This document shows, one piece after another, positions 23,317-35,422 of a stretch of 64,000 nucleotides of DNA. This DNA comes from Pelobates cultripes. Its lineage: Eukaryota; Chordata; Amphibia; Anura; Pelobatidae. The notes beneath the pieces are model-generated. The model saw nothing but the letters and a program-made list of their open reading frames with translations, was not told the origin of the DNA and did not search any database. The stretch is from NCBI GenBank assembly GCA_933207985.1, contig OW240921.1, positions 18,295,828 through 18,359,827 on the forward strand, given 5' to 3'. Position numbers and translations under genes: made by a program. Position 1 is the stretch's first letter; each line of letters begins with the position of its first letter.

Positions 23317-26300
23317 CTGCCGGAATAAATCAGGATATTTGTAGTTAATGCTCATATTTATTTCAGAAAAAAAATAAAAATTATTCACAGCAAAAATTGC
23401 AAGAGAAAACTCGATTATAATTTTCACGAACGCTTAATACATTTGTATATTGGATTTGTTACATAAACAAAATCACAAATAAAATAATTTCTAGAGATTC
23501 TGTTGATATTGTTCCAGCATGTAAAGCAGCAATTTCCTGGGACAAATTTTATCTCTCAGATAATTTTTTGGATTTTTCTTAGATGCTTCACCCATTACCT
23601 CTCTCTGTTGGGGGTACCTTAAACTCAAGGTCTCATAATAGATTGCACTTTTCCATCTACACATTTGCTCTTAGCAAACAAATTAATTGTTTGAAATTTC
23701 ATATCATATGTATGAGGATAACACACTTACCAACGTATCCTTGACGGTCATACTGCCTCTATCTAACCAAAACCCCATTACAGAATCCAAACTTAGTATG
23801 AAAAATCCCCTGCAATTCCTGAGATCTCTCTTAGTAAATTGTCCGAGCAATCTTGCTTAGTTTTTCATTTGGCTTTCTCCTTCTTCCCCACATTAATTCA
23901 CAATAAAGACTGAATCTTGTCATGCTCCCCTAAAAAACATCTCTGGTTTATCTCAATTCTTAAAAGATTATTCCTAGAACCATGACCACTGTAACGGACC
24001 ACCTGGCACCCTGACTGGGTACCTCCATTGATGGATGCTCCTAGTGCTTCCTGAGGGCTCCAAGCACTCCACCAGACACCATAACCACTGCAGGCCATAC
24101 AAACCGCCACAGCTTGGTTGGGGTCTCACCATCTCCTACCCACCCTGGACCTACGACAAGGCTCCAGGTTCCAGTGGGTGAACCTCTCCTCCAAGAGAGC
24201 GAAGCAGGAACAAACTCTTAAAAGAGCTTAGTAGTGATTATCCAAGGGAGTATGAAGAGCATAGCAATCCCTTGTAGTGATATAGCAATTCCCCCAATAA
24301 GAGACAAGACTCTAGATTGAGGGTTAAGCAGGAACAGAATGCATGGAGGCCTTATTATATACAAGTTTTCCCCCAAGGTTACCACTCATATGGACCTTGT
24401 TGGGCACTGCAAACACAAACTCAACAACCAATCATTTACAGTTACACAGTTAAACACTCCCATTCATTACAGTAAATTCCTCCCCTCTGCTTGGGAGATA
24501 ATTCAGTTAATTGCAGTATCAACTCAATTATCTCCAAGCGAAAAATATACTTTTTACATAACTTTTATAACTTCATAACTATAAATGCAATTCCATTTTC
24601 TGAACCAGCATAATCAGGGAACAAACATATCCAAAAATCATGTGAATCGGTTCAGTGGTTCGGGAGATAGCTGGAAGTCACATTTGACCGACCGCCGCAT
24701 GGTTATCCTGCCTCAAAGCAGTTCCATAGATTTGGGCTGTGCGACTGGTCTATCTTCTCCTTTAGAGTAGATACAAATTGCATGAACGGCTCAGTTCGTG
24801 CATTACCTCAGTGTAAGTGTCTTGTTCGTTAGTTTCTCCCCTTAGAATAGCGCTCTGTTCTTCTGGATTTAGCCGAACGCACGGAAGGTAGAAGTCTCAG
24901 TAGTGTTTGTGGAAATAGTAGCCGAAAATAGTTCCAGGCTTTCGAAGACAAACCACCGCTGAGCGCATTCTACTAAACAAAATGGCCGCCGCCACGTGTT
25001 CGTTCATACGAACGCCGACCACCCAGCCGTTCCCCAATTAAGCTGCGGTTAACCACATCTCCTGGGAGGTCAACGAGCAGCACACGCCACTTGTGGGTGG
25101 TCTGGCCATTCGTCAGTTTGTTCGGTAAATGAACACCATTAGCATAATCCATTTGGCAAGCCCTATTCACTGAACCATTGCAGGAAAAACGCACAAACAA
25201 CAGTTTTTCCCTAGTCCTGAACCAGGGTCTAACACAGGGGCCATAGTCACAAGGCAAAAGGCGAGCCATTGGTCCTCTCCAAGCACAAGTGGCGAAGGGC
25301 ACTTCGTCACAACCACTTTAGTGTTCTAAAGCAGTTATGGTGCTTGGACTCTGTACAACATTTTAGTAAGAAAGTAAATCCTGCAATGCTGGAGAATCCA
25401 AGCGCCGATAGTTGTAGCTTCTGAGTGTTCAAAAGCACATGGACAGGTCCAGCTAATTTCTTGTGTCCTTACACAGGTTAGTATTGGCTGATACATCTTA
25501 TCATCATGTATTTTAAGCAGTTAAAAAGTATATTTGTCTTATTCTTCATACTTTATAAAGCTTTGAAATTTAACATATATTTTGTACTTACGGAAATCTG
25601 AGCGATCGGATTTCACAAAGCATTTGGAATTATCTTTGCAAGTCTCGCTCACTCCCTCACATGTCTTATCATTAAGATTGGTGCACTTGAGACAAGTGGA
25701 GCTATAAACTGAAAGAGTAAGTAAAAGGTAAGATGTGAGCTATTTTCACAGGCTGTTTTATAACTATCTGCAAGGGTTAGACTAAGCACTATACCCACAT
25801 CACCTTTCTTATAAAATTATAAAAATGCTTAATTCCATAGATTAATATCTTTTTAAAATGATTTATTAAGGCACACTATAGGGTCAGGAACACAAATATG
25901 TATTCCTGACCATATAGTGTTAAAACCACCATCTAGCCCCCTGGCCCTTACCATGCCTCCCTAAATATAGTAAAATATTACTTGTATTCATGTCTGCAGC
26001 TGCTGGCTCTGCCCCGTCTGCTCTGATCTGCCTGCTGTCTGCTGACATCATTAGAAGAGGTGGTCTGAGACAATCACAATGCTTTCCCATAGGATTGGCT
26101 GAGACTGTCACAGAGGCAGATCAGAGGCAGAGCCAGCACAAGTCAAACAGTCCTGGCCAATCAGCATCTCCTCATAGAGATGAATTGAATCAATGCATCT
26201 CTATGAGGAACGTTCAATGGCTGCATGCAGAAAATGGATACACTGAATGGCAGTGCTGCTCACTGTGCAGCACTGTCCCAGGAAGCACATCTAGCAGCCG

Positions 26301-29038
26301 TCTGAGGAGTGACCAGTGGAGTTATCACTTGACTGTAATGTAAACACTGCATTTTCTCTGAAAAAACAGTCTTTACAGCAAAAAGATTGAAGAGAATGAT
26401 TCTACACACCAGAACAAATACAATAAGCTATAGTTGTTCTGGTGACTGTAGTGTCCCTTTAACTATTTACCTTTATTACAAACTTTAAAGACAGAAATTG
26501 AAAAATGAAAGGATCATTCCATACCCTTCATTGTGTAAGACTCTTACTAAGACTCTTTATTACTAAGACACATTCCTATTTCAAGCCCTATTTATTCTAG
26601 TTACAAAGTATGTCTTTGTTTTATATCACGATTTGGTCGGGAGATTAGAGATATCCTTATACCATTAATTTTGTATATATTTACTGCAGAAAATCTAGAT
26701 GAAGTTTTATTTGTTTGCCATTGATATACTCCCAAAAATCATATTGTCGCATAATGTTAGTATAATTGACCCATATACCTGTGCCTAGGAGCTGAACCAT
26801 CAGAGTTAATTTATCTCCTCTCTTATATTTTAATGAGAGACACTACGGGGGCATACCTGGAGCCTTTGGCACCCGGGGCAGATCTGATATTTGGCATCCC
26901 CCAGCTAAAAAATGTAGAAAACACCCACAATTTGTTTTTATGTATTTAGCACTGAGCAGTGTTTGTGTGTTTGAATGCAAGCATGTTTTTGTATGGAGTA
27001 TGTGTGAGGGAATGTATGGGTGTGTTTGCACGTATTGGAATTTGAATGCAAGTGTGCACTTTTCTGTAGTGTGGTTTTTGAATATGATGGTGTGTTTTTA
27101 TGTAGTGTTGACATTTGGATGCAGGGTTGTATTTGTGTGTAGTGCAAGCAAAAATGCTGAGATGTATGCACATATACACATATACTCACATATACACACA
27201 CTGGCACACATACACAGACACATAGGTACACACATGCAGTTACATAGAAACACAGTCATACACAGATACAGACAAACACTGAAACACACACATACAGACA
27301 CACAGAGAGAGAAACACAGGCACAGACACATACAGATAGAGACACACACATACAGACACACTGATACAAACACAGACACACAAACAGATACATATATATA
27401 TATCAACACACAAACAGATACACAGACATACAGATACACACACATGTATAAGTGTGTGTCTCTGTGTGTTTGTATAGTGTTTGTAGTGTGTTCGTATAGT
27501 GAATGCAGTGTGTGTTTGTGTAGTGGATGCAGTGTGTGTGCTTGTATAGTGGATAATGTTGTGGAGGGGGTGATAGTGTGAGGGAGGAGGTGATGGTGAG
27601 AGGGAGGGGGTGATGTGAGAGGGAGAGGGGGCTGATAGTGTGAGGGAGGGTGATGATGGGGGAGTGATGATGAGAGTGGGGGTGTTGTGAGAGGAAGGGG
27701 GTGATTGAGGGGGGGGGTGATTGAGATGGAGGGGTGATGAGAGGAAGAGGGGTTCATGGGAGATGGTGGTGATGTGAGAAGGGGGTGATTGAGAGGGAGG
27801 TGGGTAATTGGAGAGGTGGGTGATGTGAGAAGGGGGTAATTGAGGGGGGGTGATGGGATAGTGGGGGGGACTAAATTCCTTGGCTCCCTGGTTGTCCGGT
27901 GGGCATCATATGTGGTCTACAGCTCCGCGGAGCTGCAGACCGTGAATCTCGCGAGACACAGCCAGAGCGTTGCCGTGGTAACACGCGGCAATGCTCTGAT
28001 TGATCAGAGCTCGTGTGAAACATGGTCTGCAGCTCTGCTCACTGGGCGCAGGAGGGGCATCGCACCCAGCGGCATATAGTGCAAGCCAACGGGCCCCTTC
28101 CTGGTGACACAGTCTGCCCCTGGCACCCCCCTAGTGAGTGGCACCCGGGGCAGACTGCCCCCCACCCCCTTAGTATGTCACTGAGACACTGTATTACTAT
28201 ACTTGTCAGAAAATAGTATTATCTATACATCCTACTTCAGCCTAAGATAATTGAGACTACTAAAAGGTGCATATTTTGGTATTATGAGTTTAATGTCATA
28301 TTGTGTTTATAAACTGCATAACTTTGTGATTATGATGCCATAATATCTGTACTGTCATCTTGTTTGTTTATACTGATATTGCATCTTACACACTTAATAT
28401 GGACATATACTTCTAAATTATATCAGAATTAATCTGTGCATTCAATAATTGTTTACTCTATATTTTATTCTACATAATTTTATATCTTCTATAATAAATC
28501 ACTACTTTTATTTTTGCACAATTATCTTGTCTGATTGTTGATTTTGCAATATGTCTTGTATATCTATGTATATCACAAATTTGTCATGGCAATGCTCTGA
28601 ATCATGGAGAATCACCAGATTGCAAGGTAATGTTCCCTGTGGTGTCTGCACATGGTGGGTGCAACCTTGCTGTCTGGGCACTGTAGAGCTCTGGGTGAGC
28701 CAGAGAGATCATCTGATCTCCACAACTGGTCTGGCAGGCTGGCATACCATACAGAGGCACCTCATGCCACAGGTTGCTGCCTTAAACTCTAGATATTACA
28801 GTAAAGCAAGTGTAGTGTTTCTTCACACCTCAGTATGTTTAGTGAGGAACAGAAGTTAACATGGGCTACCTGCTGTGTTACGTATGTGTGGCTGCTTGTG
28901 TTTGTGGAAGTCATGCATGTGGGGATGTCTGTGGTGTTATGTTTATGTATGTGGACTGCTTGCGGTATTTTTATGAAAGATCTTACCTGCTGTAGGTACA
29001 GCAAGAAACAGGCATAGAATGGCCGATAAAGAGGTCAT
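23158..29038 (-). CDS. Secreted Ly6/uPAR (three-finger) protein gene, partial
   Basis: Three exons on the minus strand (28987-29038, 25592-25708, 23158-23316) splice through GT-AG borders, all phase 1, into one open frame of 108 codons. A 17-residue hydrophobic signal peptide precedes a domain with ten cysteines. The order is CLKC, then three spaced Cys in exon 2, then KGC, IIC and the closing CCDGDDCN in exon 3; CC..D.CN is the hallmark of Ly6/uPAR three-finger folds. The spacing resembles the first domain of phospholipase A2 inhibitor gamma and amphibian sodefrin-precursor-like proteins, which have two such domains. The frame stays open at the exon 3 donor, so one or more exons should lie below 23158; none was found. 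The partner and function are unknown. Confidence 0.88.
23990..25311 (+). mobile_element. Solo LTR, 1322 bp, 5-bp target duplication ACCAC
   Basis: Begins TGTAACGGACC and ends CTTCGTCACA. Flanked by ACCAC at 23985-23989 and 25312-25316. Related to 4142-5188. It sits in intron 2 of the Ly6-like gene. The strand is assumed from similarity to 4142 in the same orientation. Confidence 0.85.
25592..25708 (-). CDS. Exon 2 of Ly6-like gene
   Basis: 117 bp. The acceptor CTCTTTCAG precedes 25708 and the donor GTAAGTAC follows 25592. Phase 1 at both ends. It encodes 38 whole codons, including STCLKC, KTCEG, ETCKDNSKC and FVKSDRSDF. The first two cysteines form the CxxC opening of the three-finger domain. 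Confidence 0.9.
25866..26462. mobile_element. T2-type MITE in intron 1
   Basis: TTAA at 25866-25869 and 26459-26462. Left end TTAAGGCACACTATAGGGTC, right end GACTGTAGTGTCCCTTTAA. Interior with AGCCAGCAGC and ATCTCTATGAGG hairpins. About 597 bp. Confidence 0.85.
26463..26836. other. Intron 1 sequence, no feature seen
   Basis: AT-rich sequence between the T2 MITE and the hAT-type element. Nothing supportable was found. Confidence 0.4.
26845..28182. mobile_element. hAT-type element with 8-bp target duplication
   Basis: Flanked by GAGACACT at 26837-26844 and 28183-28190. The left end carries CCTGGAGCCTTTGGCACCCG; the right end has the inverted counterpart TGGCACCCGGGGCAG. The interior is an (AC)n-rich stretch (27170-27450), a G-rich GAGGGAGG array (27550-27860) and a module with TCTCGCGAGA (27947-27956) and GTTGCCGTGGTAAC (27969-27982). 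No transposase is present. The exact terminal base is uncertain by a few bases. Confidence 0.7.
27170..27470. repeat. ACACATAC-type microsatellite
   Basis: Degenerate (ACACATACAGAC)-type repeat on the plus strand. It creates long spurious frames on both strands (26940-27581 + and 27098-27757 -). Confidence 0.85.
28191..28986. other. Intron 1 sequence of Ly6-like gene
   Basis: No coding exon was recognised. The open frame 28551-28859 (+) shows no family motif. Confidence 0.4.
28987..29038 (-). CDS. Exon 1 (signal peptide) of Ly6-like gene
   Basis: ATG at 29038. The 17 codons give MTSLSAILCLFLAVPTA, a short hydrophobic secretion signal. The donor CAG/GTAAGA at 28987/28986 leaves phase 1, matching exon 2. 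The start was chosen because it directly precedes the hydrophobic core and splices in frame. Confidence 0.85.
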
Positions 29039-30180
29039 TTTCATAACCTTGATAACCTTTGTATAATAACTTGGTCAGTATGGTCCAGATATGAAAATTA
29101 GGAGATTTAATTTGAAAAGGCAAAAATCCAAACAAAAGCCGGTCAGCTGGAAAACAGAGTGGAACAAAAAGTTTACACCTAGTTGTATGTCTACAAACCA
29201 TAATAAAGAGAGGCTTCGGTTTAAAAATATTTCTACACCCTTGATCCTTCCATCTTCTACCTCTTAATCTTCAAAATGTCCTATATCCTCTTCTCTGTTC
29301 TCTTTTTCACTTCAACAAAGTTACTTTTCCAAAACCTTTTACAGATACTATACTCCCCAGTTATTCTTTTATGTTGTATCTCTGAATTTGCACCTTTATC
29401 TCTGTCTTCCTCTGTTTATGTGTTTGTATCTAACTGTTTTCCTTATCAGTGTGAGTGTGTGTTTGTATGTGTTTCTACCTATAATATTTACCTAGCAGTT
29501 TCATCTTAGCTCTGTATCGTTCCACATGTTTATATGTATTTGTTATTGTAATGTATCTGTTAGTTGAGCTAAAAGAATTGCATATCCTGGCGGAAATTGT
29601 GACATATTGATTTTGAAAATATGACTGATCATGCAAAAAATGTATTTTATTGAAGGATAGTGATCATAAAAGCCATTTATTATCACAAAGTTGTTTGGCT
29701 CCTTTTTAAATCATAATGATAACATAAATCACCCAATCACTCTGTCACTTATTTCTCTCCTGCATATTGTATCTAGGTTACTGGCACCTGGGAAGGAAAT
29801 ACATGTTGGCACCCCGCCAATGAACACTAACATATTTTTTTTGTGTCGCTCTGCACTCTCCAATCTTCTTTTGTTAGGGAAATTACACACATAATCACAT
29901 CTGTATATATACACACAGATAAGCTCATATTTATACACACATGATCTCCAAAAATGAGATCCACACAGGCTATTCCTACCTTTCTCTTTGGGAGAGATGG
30001 AATGGAGCATCCTTCCTGGGGTCCAGTGAGAAGCTACTTGGATCACTCTGTGCACTGGATGCAGAGCCCCCTGCAGTTCAGTACTGATGCTGGTTATGGG
30101 GTGACATCATATTCCTGCTCTGAGCATCAGTACAGAAATTGTGAGGGAGGAATGTAGGCAGTGCAAAATGTGATCACAGC
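29039..30180. other. Upstream of Ly6-like gene
   Basis: No clear TATA box or exon is seen within the first few hundred bases. 29780-29940 has repeat-like GGCACC sequence with (AC)n. No gene is recognised. Confidence 0.35.
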
Positions 30181-30445
30181 AACTCCCTCATAACCTGCTC
30201 TACAGCCACTATGCGATCACATTTCAGACAGCCCCCCTGCTGGCAGATCCACAGCCAGCTATAGGGGGCCATGTGATCGCTCTTTGAGAGCGATCACATG
30301 GCCCCCAGGGGCCTCATTTGCCGGGGAGGGCTGCCTGGGCTGTCAGGCAGCCCTCCAGAAGAGGATCGCGGCGGAGGTAAGTAAATCTTTAAAGCCCTTT
30401 AAAGCCGCGACGGCATAGAATGCCGCAACGGCGTTAAGGGGTTAA
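30181..30445. mobile_element. Right part of a TTAA-family element
   Basis: Carries CCCCCTGCTGGCAGATCCAC, a GATCGCTCTTTGAGAGCGATC hairpin and GCAACGGCGTTAAGGGGTTAA ending at TTAA 30442-30445. The same block is at 37.78-38.02 kb and, inverted, at 48.29-48.6 kb. The left boundary was not found. Confidence 0.65.
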
Positions 30446-32208
30446 TTGATCTCATAAGTAGGTAACGCTGAAGCCATTACCTGATTTAAAAGCTGTTAAT
30501 ATTGTTTTTTCTTTCAAATGGTCATAACCTTTTATTCTTTAAATCTGAATTCATTTCCTTAAAGCATAACATTTATATTCAGTATTCTCTTTTATCCCTT
30601 GGATACCTGAAAGTTTGGCAATACCTTTAGTATATGTCAGGGGTGGCATGCTTTTGGTTCTAAAGGAGTTAATGATCAGAACCTTCTGACCGATTCCCCT
30701 GTTGTGAAGGGGAACATTATAATTTCCTTTCTGCAATAAAGGTATTCTTTTAGGCTCATATGCTCCAGGTAACTTTTGATGCTGTGTATTGCAAGTATTT
30801 TAAGGTCTTTCCAGTCCCCAGACCATTCTACCAGGTTTACTATTTCAGGTAAAATTCACCTGCTGCCTGAACAATAGAGGAAATCCCTAAACAGGTAGTT
30901 ACATTACGGACCGCTCTTCTGATATTCATGGGGATTCTTCTAGGTGTCCTTATATCTGGAATTTGCAACCAATGTGTGGCTTTAAACAGTTTATTCATCC
31001 TGCATTATATAATGTAATGCAGCTTGTTGATGACAAACATTTGACTGATATGTTTTACAAGGTCTCTGTACCTAGATCTGTATAAGTCATGGTCACTCCT
31101 AACATTGCATTGATTTAATACTTGTGGATTATATGTTTGGATTGGTGTTGATATCTTGCAGATATAACAAGCTGCAAAAAGTAGTTCATCGCTATCTGAA
31201 GATAAGGTAAGAGTAAGTATGCGGTTGTTGTTCTCATAAGGACAACTGAATATCTTATACTATCCTGCTTATTATGTGTCTGTTGCCACAATGTATAATG
31301 TGCCTCTGGTTACCACCTTCCATCAGTATCTTGCCTATTATATATCTCTTACTTATGTTGCACAACAGTCTAATAAATTTGATTATACTGTTTGGCATAA
31401 TCTGTACTATTTACAATATATTTATCTTTAAATTTAGGTACTGACGTGGTTGGCCTCCTTATAATTTAGTAGTTGCCACAAATTCTACAGTTCATACCGA
31501 TATGTTATTAGTTTATTCCTCTCCTGTGACTGATCATTGCTGTATCAATTCATCCACTGTGTGAGGTATTGTTGTGAATCTGAATTTTGCAACATCGGGT
31601 CAATATTGCCTTGTTTTAATAACAGACTCTTATTGATCTACTAGGCTCTGCCTCTTTCTGATAGGCAGATATTGATTTGTTCCTGTATCTTCAGGTAAGT
31701 AGTTCACAAGGCAAGAGGAAGCGGTGAGAATCGGATTTAATAAATACATCCAGTAAGTAGTAGGATTCTCAGTGTAATTCTCCCCGTGTTTAATAGCATG
31801 GTATGTCCGTTCCCATCCAACATTATCTGCTTGTTCCAGTATGATCTCTGGAAGTTATGCCTTCGTCAAGGTTCTGATTTGTTGATATCAATTTGGTTTT
31901 ACATTTTTATATTAGAATGACATTATCCTTCTCTAGCTTATGCTATCATGGCCTTATTTCCTATCTGACTCTCTATATTTATTCAGGATATTTCAGATAT
32001 TGAATGCCAGGAGGTTGCTGACCTTGCAGACTATAGGGAAAATGTATCTTGTCTGAGCAGATTTTGAGACAATTTCCTATTGATTCTTGTTTGGCTTTGT
32101 AAAGTATTCTAAGGTTTATGCAGCTCAATAATGGTTTTATAGGTATTAGCTGTTTTTGAACTCTGTCCCTCCCTTGATATATACTGCTTGGGTATTCCCC
32201 ATGAGTAA
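30446..32208. other. Unclassified, possibly DIRS-like interior
   Basis: Minus-strand frames at 30551-30736 and 31979-32218 have no recognised motif. Because 32209-32505 looks like an element end, this could be a decayed interior, but no enzyme domain supports it. Confidence 0.25.
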
Positions 32209-32505
32209 ATGCTACCATGAATAATGGTCAGGAAAATGAAAAATTGTTTCATACTTACCGTAATTTTCTTTTCCTGATCATTATTCATGGCAGCATTACG
32301 TTCCCACCCATATACTATAGGAGTTGTGAAGCTAGTTACAAAGACTGCATGAGGGGAAGGGGGAGGATCTATTTATATCAGTTTCAGAGTTCTATTTCCT
32401 GACATTTCTGCTGTGAGGGGAGGAGCTAACCCATGAGTAAATGCTGCCATGAATAATGATCAGGAAAAGAAAATTACGGTAAGTATGAAACAATTTTCCA
32501 TTATA
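32209..32505. repeat. Inverted repeat pair (DIRS-like ends?)
   Basis: About 75-bp arms, 32228-32312 and 32436-32505, sharing CATACTTACCGTAATTTTCT and, inverted, AAAATTACGGTAAGTATG, plus GATCATTATTCATGGCAGCA. The spacer is about 120 bp with AGGGGAGGAGCTAACCCATG. Resembles 14140-14182. Confidence 0.55.
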
Positions 32506-32509
32506 AACT

Positions 32510-33104
32510 TTTTTTTACTTTTTCACCAGCAGGGGGACTGCCTGTCAGTTCAGGTTCCCCCTGGCAGCCCTGTGGACACCTATTATGGCAATGTGACTTT
32601 TAGAGAGGTCACATGGCCCCTGGGGGTCCTAAATTTGAGAGGGGGGACTGTCTGGGCTGTGAAGACCGATCGCCAGTGGGGGAACGGCCACGATCGGTAA
32701 GTACATGGGGAGGGAGAGGGAGATGGGGTAGGGGTTAGTTTTTTTTAATTAATTGCATTTTTTTACATTTTTTATTTTATTTTAACTGATTATCTCAACC
32801 CCTCGAGGCACTCAGTACAGGCAGAGCATCGGAAGCCTACCTGAAGGCTTCCGATGCTCTTGCCTACACTGCTGGGCGTCACGTGCCAGGGGGAGCGATC
32901 ACTCGGGTGCCCGGCAGTGTGTGTGTGTGGGGGGGATAGTCCATGATGCCTCAATATTGAAGCATCATGTAATACCCATAGAGCGACTGGAAGTGATCAC
33001 AATCAGCGCTCAAATTTACCACAAATGTATGAGGTACATTCGCGGTCCTTTAGGACCGTTTTTGTCGGATGTACCTCATACGTTCACGGTCCTTAAGGGG
33101 TTAA
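32510..33104. mobile_element. Right part of a TTAA-family element
   Basis: Interior with CAGCAGGGGGACTGCCTG and a strong hairpin AGAGCATCGGAAGCC...GGCTTCCGATGCTCT (about 32826-32860). It ends CACGGTCCTTAAGGGGTTAA (TTAA 33101-33104). The hairpin GTATGAGGTACAT...ATGTACCTCATAC flanks the end. No gene. Confidence 0.6.
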
Positions 33105-33707
33105 ATATATAGTAAAGGTTTTACAATGTAGTAGTGGTGAATTAATAAATCCAGAATAATGCATCTAATGACTATTATTATAACTCGTAAAATATTTATT
33201 CTGGGGAAAAAAATCCAGGGAATATAGGACATTAACAATAAAAAATTATTAATCATTACAATTAATAAATAAAAATAAATAGAAATACCTAGACAAAACC
33301 TAAACAAAAAAATAGATGTGATTATTTAAACCCAAAAGTTGCAGCTTGATTCCCTATAATAGTATTGCTATGAAAAATATATATATATATATTTTTCGCA
33401 ATGCAATAGTAATCAGTTTCTGCAATCCTCTTACCTGCTATCTTACCCACTGTCAGCTTCTGATTATTTTGTGTTGCAATTTGTCAGTCTTATAAAACAA
33501 GCTACTGTTTGCATTGAGTTCTTGGCATCAAGTGTACCTCGTTGTGACATTAACAATGACCACGTGATACTGTGTACCATCTGCATCCAGTAGACTAAAT
33601 CATTATATCATATACTGGGGTAAAAAGCTATAACTAGGTCAACATGTACTAACTTCATTATGTTTTTGTTTTAAGCTTCTAATCTGAGAGTTTGTTCAAA
33701 ATGTTGA
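33105..33707. other. Low-repeat sequence with a possible upstream exon
   Basis: No coding frame. On the minus strand a TTTTATAAG box at about 33490 lies 50-60 bp before a good donor, GCAG/GTAAGA at 33436. This could be an untranslated first exon of the Ly6-like gene, but the evidence is thin. Confidence 0.2.
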
Positions 33708-33787
33708 TTAACCCCTTAAAGACACATGACATGTGTGACATGTCATGATTCCTTTTTATTCCAGAAGTTTGGTCCTTAAGGGGTTAA
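33708..33787. mobile_element. 72-bp TTAA MITE
   Basis: TTAA at 33708-33711 and 33784-33787, ends CCCCTTAAAGACAC and GGTCCTTAAGGGG, with ACATGACATGTGTGACATGT inside. It is a minimal terminal-only version of the larger TTAA elements. Confidence 0.75.
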
Positions 33788-35422
33788 AGATTAAAGGGAC
33801 CTTCAGTTTGTTCCACTGAGCATCTGCTATCTAACCTATGTGTATCGTATATAAGTGTATTCTTTGTTCATGCAATGATGGTACTGGGTACTTCTTAAAT
33901 ACATAAAACACACAACAAGCAACATGTTTCCCCATTAGTAGTGTTTGTTGCAGTTATGGTAGACAAGCAGTGGATTGAAGGGGGACGGAGCTAGCAGCGT
34001 TTAGGAGCAGAAGCCATTACTCACAGCTCCGTCTTCCAAACCTAAAAAACAAGCTTGTTCGTTGTGAGGTTATGCAGGTCCATGCAAGCAGAACCCAAAT
34101 GCGTGCCCAAACACATGACAGACCACACTCTTGTACCGATCAACACAACTGTGCCATCCTCCTTTGTTTATATGATTTACTACTCATGAAGAAGTTTTTT
34201 GTATATTAGTGAGTTCCTCAAGACCTCACCACTTATGCACGTTCCATACCGCCTGGTGCTCCTGACTACGACCATGTTTGTTTAACTATCACTCTAAAAA
34301 TGTGCAGTCTCTCATACATACCTTGTATTGTGATATACTCAGTTTACTCACGATTCACAAATGTTGTTGGGGCATAGTGAACCTGTATGTTGTTGCCATG
34401 CACAATAATAATAATAATAACAAAAAAAAAGAAGTGGATTGAAGTGTTATGTTGCAAAAGGAATATATTTTTTACTGTTTTAGGATACACTGGAAAGTGA
34501 ATTAAATGGTTTGATTAATCAAGTGTTCTGTTCTAAAACGTGGACTAAAAGTGGACTAGTCACAATGGAAACCAGTTTAACCAGAAAGCACATTGGTGTC
34601 TCCTTTTGTTTTATATTTCCTCATCACTTTTGTTGAACAGAACTCTTTGTTAAAGCACCTGGCTTGGAAAGAAATGTACCCTTTCCAAGTCAGTTTTCTA
34701 AATGCCGCCTGGGGGGAGTGTATATCGCTGCTGGAGACAACTTTCGGGTTAAACCGTTCAAGAACATTTTAACCCCCTGAGATAAGAGTGCCTCCAGAGT
34801 CCTTCTGGCACTATAACAACTACATGTAATTGAAGTTTTTTTGGTGATTCAAGGAGAAATTCAAGGAAAAATCTCTAAAGTCTAGTGGATGCTTTTCCTT
34901 TTTCTCTTACACAATTGGAAATTGGAACAGCAGGAACAAGTTCGTGAAAGGTTAAACTTGATGGACAAAGGTTGCTTTTTTTAATAACCCCATATGGCTA
35001 TTTACTAGAGTGAGAACTCAAAATGAATTTAAAGTGAGTTTCAAATTTAAAATCAAAATAGTCAAAATGGAAAATTAAGTCAGATATGTTTTCCGTTAGA
35101 CCATTCTGGCCTTCAATTTGAATTTGATAATATGCAATGCATAAACAGTACAAGAAAGGAGATATGTGTGGCAGGAAAGAACAGGCTGCCTCTCAAGTCC
35201 CACTCCCAACAAGTCTAAACAAATCATAAACAAAAAATGATAAATTGTGAAATACTATAGAAACACTAGAGGGCGCCACATGTCACCATGAAATAAAAAT
35301 AAACAATATATAATTAGGAGAAAATAAAAGCTGAAAAGCAAATACCATATTGCAGCTCTAAATGTATGTAAAAAAAACACAAAAAACGACATTTACACAC
35401 TCATACATCAGAGTTTGGCTCA
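33788..35422. other. No gene recognised
   Basis: Mostly unique AT-rich sequence with scattered simple repeats, for example (AAT)n near 34406. No exon-like cysteine motif or transposon domain was seen. Confidence 0.4.

Noticed and set aside
26940..27757. Open frames of 213 and 219 codons
   Set aside because: They arise from ACACATAC and GAGGGAGG simple repeats in a hAT-type element, with no domain.
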